The notes under the pieces were generated by a model, which was not told the origin of the DNA, ran no database searches, and was given only the letters and a program-made list of their open reading frames with translations. The position numbers and the translations under genes are program-made. This document shows, one piece after another, positions 34,091 through 46,069 of a stretch of DNA of 64,000 nucleotides. Source of the DNA: Poa pratensis (taxonomy: Eukaryota; Streptophyta; Magnoliopsida; Poales; Poaceae); assembly GCA_947311845.1 (NCBI GenBank), contig CAMZMU010000020.1:38176876-38240875 (forward strand). Reading direction: 5' to 3'. Numbering within the stretch: position 1 is the stretch's first letter; each line of letters begins with the position of its first letter.

Positions 34091-34652
34091 CCAAGCACGC
34101 CACCACGCGGCCGCCGGGGGGCGGATCTGGCCGCCCACGGGGTTGACGAAGATGGAGCGGCCGACCCTTCGGGGGCCCAAGATCGGGCCCGGAATCGGGC
34201 CGCAGCCAGCATTGCACGACCACTCCGTCAGCCACCACACGCCGAGCCCCGTCGCCGCAGCCTGAAGGAGCCCGCCAGGAGGAGGACAGAGGCGCCACGA
34301 GAGACGCCCCGCCAAGGCCGTCGGCCGCGCGAGCCTCGGGCCGCTGGCAAGCAGGAGCCGCGTGGCTCCGCCTTCCCGCGACGAGCGCCGCCATCCGCGC
34401 GGCCGTGGCCATCTGCCACGCCGCCGCCTCGCGCCGTCGACCACACCCGCACATAGGAGAGCGGCCGAGAACCAAAGAGCGCCCTGCCGCCACCTTCCCC
34501 GGGGGCGCGCGCGGCTTTGCCGGTGCCCCCTCCGACGGCGGCGAGGCGGGGAGATGGGTGAGGGAGCCCTGGCGGCGGCGGGGTTAGGGTTTCCCCCGAG
34601 CCGCCAGACACGGGCGACGCGGGGGGGGGGGGGGGGGACATTAGTTTACCCT

Positions 34653-34752
34653 GATTTTCAATTTTCAGATATACACACGTTGCCTTCTCAATCCAAACTG
34701 AGTGATTTCAATTTTCAGATATACACGCATTGCCTTCTCATCCAAACTGACT
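34653..34752 (+). repeat. Short tandem duplication, period about 51 bp
   Basis: GATTTTCAATTTTCAGATAT through CTTCTCAATCCAAACTGA is repeated once with small changes, the second copy starting near 34704. Confidence 0.75.
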
Positions 34753-35068
34753 AACCGATCAACTATCCTATAACATCACTATGTCAATTTAAGGTGCCAC
34801 TCCACCTTTTTGTTGATATAGTAAAAAAATTAAACACCCTAATTTTGGCAATAAAATAGGGACAATGAAATATATCCGTTTAGGAGCAGACGAACAACCG
34901 GCAGCTGGGTGATAGAGGGCTTAAAATTGAAACTTTTGTCTACTTGCTTCAAACGATACTCCATTCATCTGACGGCTATCTTTTGGACAGGATCGCAGGA
35001 CTGGTTATGCAAGAGCTAGTTACTTGGTGTGAGAGAGTTCCCTAAGAAATCAACACCTAAAGATTCTC

Positions 35069-37565
35069 TGAAAGGACACGGATATCGCCTAGAGGTGGGT
35101 GAATAGGCGATTATTGAAGCACAAAACCTAAACAAAGCTAGGTTTACCTATGTGCACCAACAACGTATGCTAATCAAGATACGCAACTATGTGATAGCAA
35201 GATATATTACTTCAAGCTCGATGGCTATCACAAAGTAAATTGCATAAGTAAGAAGCTCGGGTTTAGAAATACCGAGGCATTTGGAGACGATGATTTATCC
35301 CGAAGTTCACTTCCCAATGGAAGCTACATCTCCATTGGAGCGGTGCGGAGTCACAAAGTGATCCCCGAATAGCCGTCAATGGCACACCGTAATCTCCTTC
35401 GTGCCTCCACCAATGCGGAGTGCCACGAACCACTATGGGACACTTGAGGGTGGTCACCGAACCCGTACAAGGATGAGGCACACTCCACAACTTAATTGGA
35501 AGCTCTCACCAAATTCCCGCAGCTCCCAAAGCCACAAGAATCACAAGGTTGGGGCGTGTTTCCACAACTTAATTGGAGGCTCCCAACTATCCCGCGAGCC
35601 ACCAAAACTCCGAGATCAACAAGGACCGTCTAGGGCACTCCAAGTACCCAAGAGGACAAGCTCTAGGGCACCCCAAGTACCCAAGAGTAACAAGCTTCTC
35701 AACTTCGATTTCCACGTATCACCGTGGAGAACTCAAACCGATGCAACCGATGCAATGGGCAAGAACACAAGAAGTGCTCAAAATCCTTCACTCTCAAATC
35801 CCACCAAAGCAACTAATTCTATTGGGGGGAGAAGAGAGGAAGAACAAAGAGGAACACCAAATCCCTCCAAGAACTAGATCCAAAAAGCTTCCCCTCACTA
35901 AGAGGAGAGATTGATTGGTGGAATAGTAGATCTAGATCCCCTCTCTCTTTTCCCACTAATTAGAAGCAAGAATAAAGGAGGAATAGAGAGATAGCAAAGC
36001 TCAAGAAGGTCAACAATGGGGGGAAAACACGAGCTGCAAGACTTGGTCCCTTTGGGGAAGAAGGGGGGCCTCTTATAGGTCCCCACGAAAAAGAGTCGTT
36101 ACAGCCAGAAAACATAGGATTATCCGATTCAAGTTAGATAGGATAATCCGACTCTATAGGATTATCCGATCCAGTTAGGATAGGATAATCCGACTGTATA
36201 GGATTATCCGATCCAGTTAGGATAGGATAATCCGATAAACTCCAGTGCGCAACTAAACAAGTCCTTGGCCGTTTTCACGTCCAGCAAATATCCGGGTCGG
36301 ATATTCCGATCCAAGTTTGGATAGGATAATCCGATAAACTACAGAGAGCAACCAAACAAGTCCTTAGCCGTTTTCGCGTCCAGCAAATATCTGGGTCGGA
36401 TATTCCGATCCAAGTTTGGGTCGGAATATCCGATTGTCTGAAAACTGACAGAAACAGCAAAACGAAAACCGCAATATCTTTTTCATCCGGACTCCGATTT
36501 CGATGATCTTGGGCTCGTTGGAATCGCAACGGAGAGCTCTCCAAGATTATGCAGAGAAACATCATAGTCCATCATGTGAGGAGGAAACCACAAGAAGAGA
36601 GTTTGATCTCTCTTATAAAAGATGAACGGGTAAAACCTCCAACATCAAAAACACAACAAGATATTCATATGAAATCCGTTTTTGATGAACTAGAGCTTGG
36701 TATAGGGATGAACACAAGCTCTAAGTTCTCACATAGATAAAAGCCAAATAAGAACCAAGAAAGATGATGAAGGCAAGTATGCAAAGGTTTGAGCTCTCTC
36801 CAACTGATACGCTAAAGCTCAATCGAGAGCCCCTCTTGATAGTACGGTCTCTATCCAATAACCCGGTCTCCCGACTAACAACATGAGACCGGTAAAATAG
36901 AAACCCTATCAAGATCATACCTTTGCCTTGCGCATTCCACTTGACTAGATGATGGCGATCTTGATCTTCTCAAGTGGACCACCTTTCTTGATTGCGCTTC
37001 GCTTGGTGAAGATCTACATATTTCTCCTCCATACACCACTATGGGAGTGCCTCTTATCGGCATATCTTCACATGACCATTATCTCCAAATGGGTGGCAAG
37101 CTTCAAGCATATGATATCTTCGAGATACTTCTTTTGAACTTGCACAACACAAGCTTGATGACGAACACCACTTGACGTTGATCAACCTTGTATCTTTTCT
37201 TCTCATTTCAATAGATGATGTCTTGAAGATAACCATGAATGATCACATAATCCTTTTCTTCAAGACATACTTGCGATATGCTCAACTCACATATGACCAA
37301 TCATCGGATAACTCCTCGAATACCAACTTGGTCATCACATACTCTTCTTCTTGATCATATCAAGTATATATCCATACACCTCGATGATCTTGATGCCAAA
37401 TACTTCATTATATCAATATATTCATGGCATCAACCTTGAATCCAACAAATGGAGTTCAAGCATGGTCTATGGACAAACACTACAAGTATAACTCAATGCA
37501 ACCATTAGTCCATAGGGATTGTCATTAATTACCAAAACCACACATGGGGGCGCCATGCCCTTTCA
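35069..37565 (-). repeat. 3' LTR (left copy) of the Sirevirus-type element, 2,497 bp
   Basis: Bounded by TG and CA. Compared with the right copy it lacks about 57 bases after GAATAGGCGATTA (a deletion near 35113) and differs at many single bases, so this insertion is much older than the Gypsy one. It contains the GGATTATCC/GGATAATCC array. Confidence 0.9.
36107..36435. repeat. Palindrome-rich array GGATTATCCGAT / GGATAATCCGA in LTR
   Basis: Repeated units alternate TAGGATTATCCGATCCAGTT and AGGATAGGATAATCCGA, then a longer duplicated unit GTCCTTAGCCGTTTTCGCGT...GGGTCGGATATTCCGATCC. Units are mutually inverted, so the region can form several hairpins. The matching array in the other LTR is at 44486-44805. 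Confidence 0.85.
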
Positions 37566-37585
37566 ATCTCCCCCATTTTGGTAAT
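37566..37585 (-). promoter_or_regulatory. Polypurine tract of the Sirevirus-type element
   Basis: The plus strand reads ATCTCCCCCATTTTGGTAAT directly after the LTR end. On the minus strand this is a purine run (AAAATGGGGGAGAT) ending at the LTR start TGAAAGGGC. Further CTCCCCCA copies occur near 37731, 37795, 40422 and 40621. Confidence 0.8.
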
Positions 37586-40500
37586 TGATGACAATCTCTT
37601 TTACAAGGGTTTATATAATGAATTAAGCAACCATGCAAATCAACAAGCATGGATGCATGAGCATGAAAGGTAAATGCTTATGACCAAAACAAAAGCATAA
37701 CACCAAATTCCCTTAAACCCTATAAAACTTCTCCCCCATTGGCATCCATTTCCAAAATGGGCGAAAAATCTTAGAAGGTCAATATAGTATGAGCTCCCCC
37801 ATAACGTGTGCATTTCTCAAAATATGAGTGAAATCAAATACACATATCCAATGACGAATAGTTGGAGAGAGCACAAACTATATTGAGGATCCAAAGATTG
37901 CAAAAGAATGATATGGAAAACTTTTTACAATTCTCCAAATAAAAAGTAAGCAATCAAAAAGATCCAACTAACCAAATAAACACAAGATATTATGATTTGA
38001 GCAAAAGAGTGTTTTAAAGAAAATAGAGGAGCTCCCCAATATTTGTACACAATTTAGAATTATTGTATTTGAATACAAGGTGTACAAACATGGAATCCTC
38101 ACTCCTCCGGTATCCTCTAAAACACAAAAACAAATGAATTCACAAGCTCAATAAGATGCAAATGAAAAACAAAGCTTGTGACATATCCCATGGTGAAGAT
38201 TATTGGCTTGTAAAGACAAGCAAGATATTCACCAAGATGAGAGCACCAAGATGTGATAAAATAGGATATGCACTCATAAATCAAATTCTTTTCGGAGTCA
38301 CGCCAAAGAATCAAAAACGGAGTAAAAGAGGTGACACCGAAGAATTAGGATATCGAGTAAAGATGTAATTTCTCTCATGTATATAAGTTTCTAAGTGTAC
38401 AACAATCATGAGATATATATCCACAAAGAAACATGTACACATAAAATTAGTTACTAAGGAAAAGAAACACGATATCCAAAGGGAAGTCATAAAATATACA
38501 CATATGATGTTTGTTTAGGATCATAGCCCATAGCTCAATATTCTCATATTGTATAATAATGAACTTCAAATTCAACCTCAACACAAGCATCACAAATATC
38601 ACTAAGGGAAAAGGAGATAGTTGGGATGCGTTGAGGAAAGCAACAAGTATCATAAGAGCTACATAGAATTTGCAATAGCTACAACAAAAGCAAATAAATA
38701 CTTTTCATGCCATGATGAAACCTACACAAGGTTGAATGCTATAAAAGTATGCATGAGGGTGGATACTTGTTACCGAGATGGCATGGGGTTGATGTAGTAG
38801 ATAAGAATTTATCAACCATCCTAGCTTGGCTCCAATAAGCATGTGGTGAAGACACTTTCATTGTAAATGAGACAAGCATCCAATGCATCTCCATGTACCT
38901 AAAACACATTCAAGTAAAATTGTTCCCAAACTAATTGGGTCCAAGTAGTTAGTCAAACTACAATACATAGAAGGAACTCCACAAAATATGTGCATATAGA
39001 TATGAAATTGAATTTCATGCACATCTTAGCCGATTTAGGATTCCGTGGAGTTTCACCTATATATTGGCACAAAGAAGGAAAGCATGCCATAAAATAAAAT
39101 GTAGTAGATATGCATGCCTTTGACCTTTAACCAAAGGAGATACAATTTGGACAAATATCAAGAAATCAAAGAAGGTCCAAATTATATCAAAGATCCAAAT
39201 CAAAAATTGATTTAGAGAAGCCAATTGAAACTAAACAAACCAACACATGATTGATAGATACCAATTGGCAAAGATACCAAAAGAAAATAAGATACCAATT
39301 AATCAATAATAAAAGGACTAGATATCAAATTTCCAAAAGAGATATCAAAAGAGAGAGAGAGATCAACGAATGATATAACCCACTCCCAAAGAGAGATGCC
39401 AATTGAGACAAACTCTCAAAAAGAAAGAGCAGGGTTCCAACAAATAAACCACACCCTCTACACTTTTCATGATGGCACAAAGTACCAAGCCGAAAAGGTT
39501 TGTCTTCCATGAGACATGTCATCGGGATCAAAGACCAATGGAAAGGATCAAATACAATAGAATATAAATAGTGTTTAAAAGGATACATGATAGCTCTCCC
39601 AACAAAAGTGCATTATTTATGATCTTGTATTTGAATACACAATGCACACACATGGAATCATCGCTCTCAAATATCTATTCAAACACTAGTCATATATCAA
39701 GAAAAAGCAATAAGATCCAATACTAATGAAAATATAAGTTGTACTCAATATAGGATAGCTCACCCAAGAATAGTGCATTATCTATAAGTAGCCTTTGAAT
39801 GCAAGGTGCACAATGATGGGATCAATGCCTCTCCTACACCAAATAAAACACTAGGAAAGTTTGAGTAAAGCAAAATGATCCACAAGAGGTAAGGAAGACA
39901 AAGGAGTTAAAACAAATTAATTTTTGGCAAGAAATAAGGCAATAAAATCAAGAGCCAATATGAAGATGATCTACAAATTTCACCACAATTATGACTATCA
40001 ATTGTCATGGAAAAGGAGTATATGTAGAAATTTCTTAGTGGTGTATTGGATTGATATTCAAGATCATCTTCACAACCAATAAGCACATGGTGAAGGATAA
40101 GATTTAAGCGCGATGCTTATGTAGATAAATGTTCTTGATAGCTTCAAATATTCACGCGATAATGCAAAGCAACTACAAAGAGTGCTTGAAGCAATCGGTT
40201 TCCCAAAGAGATATATGAGAACATATTAGAGGAAAACCTTACCAAGAACATTCATCACAAACAAGATCCAAAGTGTAGTAAGTAAAAACATTTAAGCAAA
40301 TGGGAACTTGTTTGAGAAACATGCCACATAGGAATAAGATAATTAACAATATCAATTCTAGGTGGCAATACCTCACATGTTCACATTGTCTAGGTTTGTA
40401 ATATGCACATAGCTTATTACTCCCCCATAATGTGATAATCCATTTATTCTCCACAAGAGGCAAATAAAACCAACTAGAGATAATTAATGGACATTATAGA

Positions 40501-41160
40501 ATTTGAATTTCTCATGAGCATGACATACCACATAGAAACTAGATAAATTGATATATCAACACTAAGTGGTATTCCTCATGTATGTACATTTTTAGGATTG
40601 TGAAGTGACAAGCATATCACTCCCCCAAAATGGGATAGTCCATTAATCTCTCAAAAGAGCCAATTAAGATATAAGCAAGTTGATATAAAGGCTCAACACA
40701 AACTCACACGTACATGGTGTGCAAACCAACATACACATACTTGATTCTCAAGATAAGTAAGTAGAGAGCACAACACATACAAACACTAGCAAGGTACAAA
40801 ACCAAACACATGCAAGGGTGCAAGCAACTTTCAATGTATGTATGATTTAAATAAAGTTACCGCAAGGAGGAACATTGGATATGAGATAGAACAATATAAT
40901 CCAAATGACTTGGCTTGAGAGAATATAATTGATGAAGATCCCTTAATTCTTCATGATGTAGCCAAGTCTCCAATGCCCTCCACCAACACCTATTGATCAA
41001 GTTTTAACTTGTTGGTCCCCAACCAAGTTGGGTCCTAAGAGGTTAGTCACAATAGGCTTGGCAACCCAAATGGTCCTTTTCTTGACACCACTTTGAGTAC
41101 CAACATATTTGGCAAACACATTGCCAACTTTATCCTTCCTAATAGAATAAGCATTATCAA
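37586..41160 (-). other. Non-coding interior with diverged internal repeats
   Basis: About 3.5 kb without a recognisable pol domain. Three related blocks occur near 38030, 39590 and 39750, each with a C-rich start (GCTCCCCAAT, GCTCTCCCAAC, GCTCACCCAAG), a TTGAATACAAGGTGCACA-like core and ATGGAATC. A second pair lies near 40350 and 40550, each ending in ATCACTCCCCCAAAATGGGA-like sequence. These look like old duplications of a control region. Confidence 0.6.
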
Positions 41161-41164
41161 TTAT

Positions 41165-43180
41165 TATGGGTTGGATAAGTTACCACTAGTGCATGAAGAA
41201 GCAAAATGACCCTTCTCACGACATATGTAGCAACATTTGCTTCCTCCTTTCTTCTTAGTTGAAGCTTCATCATGAGGAGGCATGCCATGGTTCTTCTTGG
41301 GAAGGGACCGTTCTTCATCTTGATGAACTTGAGTTTGAACTTGAGGCCTCTTCCCTTGTTGCTTCTTGCTAAGAGATTTCTTCTTCAAAGGGCAAGATCT
41401 AACATGGTGCCCTTCAACTTTGCACTTGAAGCAAGTGATCTTGGCCGAATTCTTGACTTGTTCTTGGCCCTTCTTTTTCTTGTTATACTTGGACTTGTTC
41501 TTACTATTGGAGTTGAATCCAAGTCCACTCTTGTCATTGGGGCGTCTTTGCACACTCAACATGTTGTCAAGTGTGGGCTTCCCATCATGACGCTTTTCCA
41601 AGTCTTTCTTCAAAGAAGTGACTTGGGCCTTGAGCTCTTTTAATTCCTCTACATGGTTAGTATCAACAAAACACTAGAGGAGTAGAAGCTTCATTGTTAG
41701 AGCAACAAGGCATGGAAAGTAATTCATCACAAAGATTATTATGAGTGGATGAATTACTAGGACTAGCACATGGCAATAAAGCATTTTGAGTAGAGTTGTG
41801 CCATTGTCCACATGAGGTTCACAGATGTTACCTTAGACATAATAGCCTCATGAGCTAACTTTAGCTTATCATGGGAGACTAAAGATCCTCATGAGAGCTC
41901 GAAAGCTTTTCATGTCTTTCTTCCAATTTCCCATAATTGCTAGAAAGCAATGCAAGTTGAGCCCTTAGCTCAACATTCTCCGTTAATATGGATGCTTCAC
42001 AAGAGATAGAGTTAGTAGCACAAGCATCATTATTTATGACAATAGGAGAAAGTAACTTGGCAAGCTCTTTAGAGTGAGAAGCTTTAAGTTGCGCATGAGA
42101 CTCGGTGAGTTTGATGAGCTCACCCTTAATGACCCTAGAGCCATTTTCTAGGTGCTCAAAATCTCAAGGAGTTTGGCATGTGCATCTATAAGCTTACCAT
42201 TTGTTATTTTGAAATCATTTGCCACTTTAAGAGATTATCATGGGATCCCTTTACTCTAGAAAGTTCGAGAGCAAAAGTTTCCTCAAGAGTCTCTTGGTGG
42301 ATTGTTCTTCTTCAAGAGCTTCCTTGAGATCGGCGATCTCTTCCGCATACTTGTATTCGCGGTTAAGGCTTTCATCAATGTGAGCTTCCAACTCCTCAAT
42401 GGTAAGTTTGCGCTTAACAAGGGTAGACATGATTTCTAAGAAGTTAGCACGAGCATTTTTATTCTTTGAAAGAGAAAGAATAACCATTTTACCCTTCTCG
42501 AGTATGGAAGCATCATTATCATTTTGTTCATTTTCCTCATCATATCATCATGAGATATATTGGGATCCAAAGTAGGAGATACCTCGGAAGCTTTAGCCAT
42601 AAGGCAAAAGTGAGTACATGATGATGACGATGAAGAATTACTTGAGTCACCATTTAAATCCATATCTTGTTCCATGGAGTGTTCGGTTTCCTCTACATTG
42701 TTAGCCAAACAAATACTAGAGGAAATAGAAGCATTTTTATCATGACAACAAGTATAGAGAGCATATCATCACAAGGATTAATCAAGCAATTTGTACACGA
42801 TATGCAAGGACTATCAACACAAGCATGTAGATCATTTTTGGTTCTAGATGCGTTTAAGTCCAAAGATAAATCATTGCAATAAGATAGAGGTGAAGTATCA
42901 TCAACAATAAGCTCACTATCATTATTGCAATATCTATCACTACTCACCATTGCATTACTTTGTGGCTTGCCACATGTAGGTGAAGTAGAAGAAGTTGAGA
43001 ACTCATCACGGCCGGAAGTGGAGGGACAACAATCATCTCCACAATTCTTGGACACATCATATTTATCTTGAAGCTTGGTCCAAAGCTCATGAGCATTCCG
43101 AAAAGGAGAGACCGACATAATAACTACATCGCTCAAAGCATTGAAAATCACATTAGAAGCTTGAGCATCTAGATAGGAAT
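41165..43180 (-). pseudogene. Sirevirus-type Gag, broken into several frames
   Basis: From the right (minus strand): a UBN2/Gag segment SDVVIMSVSPFRNAHELWTK and LQDKYDVSKN near 43100, a Ser-rich linker, an acidic coiled-coil segment EELEAHIDESLNREYKYAEE near 42370, then near 41600 LDNMLSVQRRPNDKSGLGFN followed by two zinc knuckles CFKCKVEGHHVRSC and CYICREKGHFASSC (41440 and 41220). Frame changes and stop codons separate the pieces, and the first exon-like part lacks an ATG. Gag would package element RNA. The DKSGLGF block before the knuckle is typical of Copia Gags of this lineage. Confidence 0.8.
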
Positions 43181-43396
43181 TATTCTATCCAAAAAAGATA
43201 ATCTTTTGGGATTCCTTGGAGGAGAATAACCCCTATCTAGAATTCGCTCTATGTATGGGTCAATGACCCGAAAATATCAAGAATGCGAATTTTCCAAACA
43301 TCATAATTTGTGCCATCTAATATAAAAGAAGCATTGTGCACTAGTTCACTAGACGACATCTTTACTCTAGGCGGTGAAGCCAAAAAGAGAGAACCC

Positions 43397-43408
43397 GCTC
43401 TGATACCA
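43397..43408 (-). promoter_or_regulatory. Primer-binding site (initiator tRNA-Met)
   Basis: Plus strand GCTCTGATACCA; minus strand TGGTATCAGAGC, the classic Copia primer site. It lies two bases from the LTR end TTTCA. Confidence 0.9.
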
Positions 43409-43410
43409 AT

Positions 43411-45607
43411 TGAAAGGACACGGATGTCGCCTAGAGGGGGGTGAATAGGCGATTAAAATTCTTTACGGTTTAGGCTTGAATAAATGCGGAATAAAACTAG
43501 CGTTTAATTTATCAAGCACAAAACCTAAACAAGCTAGGTTTACCTATGTGCACCAACAACTTATGCTAAACAAGATACGCAACTATGTGATAGCAAGATA
43601 TATTACTTCAAGCTCGATGGCTATCACAAAGTAAATTGCATAAGTAAGAAGCTCGGGTATAGAAATACCGAGGCACTTGGAGACGATGATTTATCCCGAA
43701 GTTCACTTCCCAATGGAAGCTACGTCTCCGTTGGAGCGGTGCGGAGTCACAAAGTGATCCCCGAATAGCCGTCAAATGGCACACCGTAATCTCCTTCGTG
43801 CCTCCACCAATGCGGAGTGCCACGAACCACTATGGGACACTTGAGGGTGGTCACCGAACCCGTACAAGGATGAGGCACACTCCACAACTTAATTGGAGCT
43901 CTCACCGAATTCCCGCGGCTCCCAAAGCCACAAGAATCACAAGGTTGGGGGCGTCTCCACAACTTAATTGGAGGCTCCCAACTATCCCGCGAGCCACCAA
44001 AACTCCGAGATCAACAAGGACCGTCTAGGGCACTCCAAGTACCCAAGAGGACAAGCTCTAGGGCACCCCAAGTACCCAAGAGTAACAAGCTTCTCAACTT
44101 CGATTTCCACGTATCACCGTGGAGAACTCAAACCGATGCAACCGATGCAATGGGCAAGAACACAAGAAGTGCTCAAAATCCTTCACTCTCAAATCCCACC
44201 AAAGCAACTAATGCTATTGGGGGGAGAAGAGAGGAAGAACAAAGAGGAACACCTAATCCCTCCAAGATCTAGATCCAAAAGCTTCCCCTCACTAAGAGGA
44301 GAGATTGATTGCACTCTCTTTTCCCACTAATTAGAAGCAAGAATCATGGAGGAATAGAGAGATAGCAAAGCTCAAGAAGGTCAACAATGGGGGAAAACAC
44401 GAGCTGCAAGAGTTGGTCCCTTTGGGGAAGAAGGGGGGCCTTTTATAGGTCCCCACGAAAAAGAGTCGTTGCAGCTAGAAAACATAGGATTATCCGATTC
44501 AAGTTAGATAGGATAATCCGACTCTATAGGATTATCCGATCCAGTTAGGATAGGATAATCCGACTGTATAGGATTATCCGATCCAATTAGGATAGGATAA
44601 TCCGATAAACTCCAGTGCGCAACTAAACAAGTCCTTAGCCGTTTTCGCGTCCAGCAAATATCCGGGTCGGATATTCCGATCCAAGTTTGGATAGGATAAT
44701 CCGATAAACTCCAGAGAGCAACCAAACAAGTCCTTAGCCGTTTTCGCATCCAGCAAATATCCGGGTCAGATATTCCGATCCAAGTTTGGGTCGGAATATC
44801 CTATTGTCTGAAAACTGACAGAAACAGCAAAACGAAAACCGCAATATCTTTTTCCTCCGGACTCCGATTTTGGTGATATTGGGCTCGTTGGAATCGCAAC
44901 GAAGAGCTCTCCAAGATTATGCAGAGAAACATCATAGTCCATCATGTGAGGAGGAAACCACAAGAAGAGAGTTTGACCTCTCTTATAAAAGACGAACCGG
45001 TAAAACCTCCAACATCAAAAACACAACAAGATATTCATATGAAATCCGTTTTTGATGAACTAGAGCTTGGTATTGGGATGAACACAAGCTCTAAGTTCTC
45101 ACATAGATAAAAGCCAAATAAGAACCAAGAAAGATGATGAAGGCAAGTATGCAAAGGTTTGAGCTCTCTCCAACTGATACGCTAAAGCTCAATCGAGAGC
45201 CCCTCTTGATAGTACGGTCTCTATCCAATAACCCGGTCTCCCGACTAACAACATGAGACCGGTAAAATAGAAACCCTATCAAGATCATACCTTTGCCTTG
45301 CGCATTCCACTTGACTAGATGATGGCGATCTTGATCTTCTCAAGTGGACCACCTTTCTTGATTGCGCTTCGCTTGGTGAAGATCTACATATTTCTCCTCC
45401 ATACACCACTATGGGAGTGCCTCTTATCGGCATATCTTCACATGACCATTATCTCCAAATGGGTGGAAAGCTTCAAGCATATGATATCTTCGAGATACTT
45501 CTTTTGAACTTGCACAACACAAGCTTGATGACGAACACCACTTGACGTTGATCAACCTTGTATCTTTTCTTCTCATTTCAATAGATGATATCTTGAAGAT
45601 AACCATG
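43411..45607 (-). repeat. 5' LTR (right copy), truncated by 328 bp
   Basis: It aligns with the left LTR from TGAAAGGACACGGATGTCGC to AAGATAACCATG, where the left copy goes on (AATGATCACATAATCC) but this one switches to CCCGCAGATTTAAG. The missing piece is the promoter-proximal start of the element's 5' LTR, so this copy cannot be transcribed normally. Confidence 0.88.
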
Positions 45608-46069
45608 CCCGCAGATTTAAGAAATAGAGAAGAGGAGGATTGGGGCATCCCCGATCTGTTGATGGGATAGCTTTTTGTGGAGGCGTTTGGTGGTGGAGGT
45701 GGAGCAATGGTGGGCAACAATGGTGGATAGTGCTGGTGTTGGGGAAGCTAGATGCGTGGTGCAGCGGTGGCGGTGGTAGATTGAAGCCGGGCAGCGGGAG
45801 CTACACACGCGTCAAGGGTAAACCCTAATCTCTAGATTTTTAGGTTTAATATAGTTTGTCGGTGGATGTGTCAGGATTAGTGTAGATATATGTTGTCGGT
45901 TAGATGTATTGTATATTTTGATTAGTCTTTATTTTACCGGGGGTCGGCATATTTATAGTTGGTTTGCCTACTATTGGTACTATGTGGGCGCGTAGAGAGG
46001 TAAACTTGCACATCATTTAATTTTTCAAACTGCTTATTTCGGTACACTAACTAGTTTATCTATTTGCAG

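Larger units (their letters stand above)
25451..34638 (-). mobile_element. Poly(A)-ended retroposon (~1.64 kb), split by a Gypsy insertion
   Basis: The two outer ends are bounded by identical 12-bp CATTAGTTTACC (25439-25450 and 34639-34650). The left end is a T tract, so on the minus strand the element finishes CAATCTCGAAAAAAAA. The right end, its 5' side, starts with a C run (17 G on the plus strand) and CGTGTCTGGCGG. Removing the Gypsy element and one 5-bp duplication leaves about 1,639 bases. No reverse transcriptase, Gag or other conserved frame is visible. It could be a long non-coding retroposon mobilised by a LINE, a processed transcript, or a heavily deleted LINE. Confidence 0.75.
35069..45607 (-). 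mobile_element. Non-autonomous Sirevirus-type Copia element, one LTR truncated
   Basis: The left LTR (35069-37565, TGAAAGGACA...GCCCTTTCA) and the right LTR (43411-45607) are direct copies. The element reads on the minus strand: the initiator-tRNA-Met primer site lies next to the right LTR and the polypurine tract next to the left. The interior encodes Gag with a coiled coil and two CCHC knuckles. No protease, integrase or reverse transcriptase is visible in the remaining 3.5 kb, which instead holds repeated CTCCCCCA tracts (polypurine-like on the minus strand). Multiplied polypurine tracts and a coiled-coil Gag are features I associate with Sireviruses. The right LTR stops 328 bases short of full length. 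Confidence 0.85.

Noticed and set aside
34100..34620. GC-rich overlapping frames (up to 158 codons) as a host gene
   Set aside because: The stretch is the 5' part of the split retroposon; no frame has a recognisable domain, and the target duplication shows it is inserted DNA.
45640..45828. Gly/Trp-rich plus-strand frame after the Sirevirus junction
   Set aside because: Low-complexity GGTGG-rich DNA. It may be the 5' flank of the mobile-domain element, but the frame has no motif.
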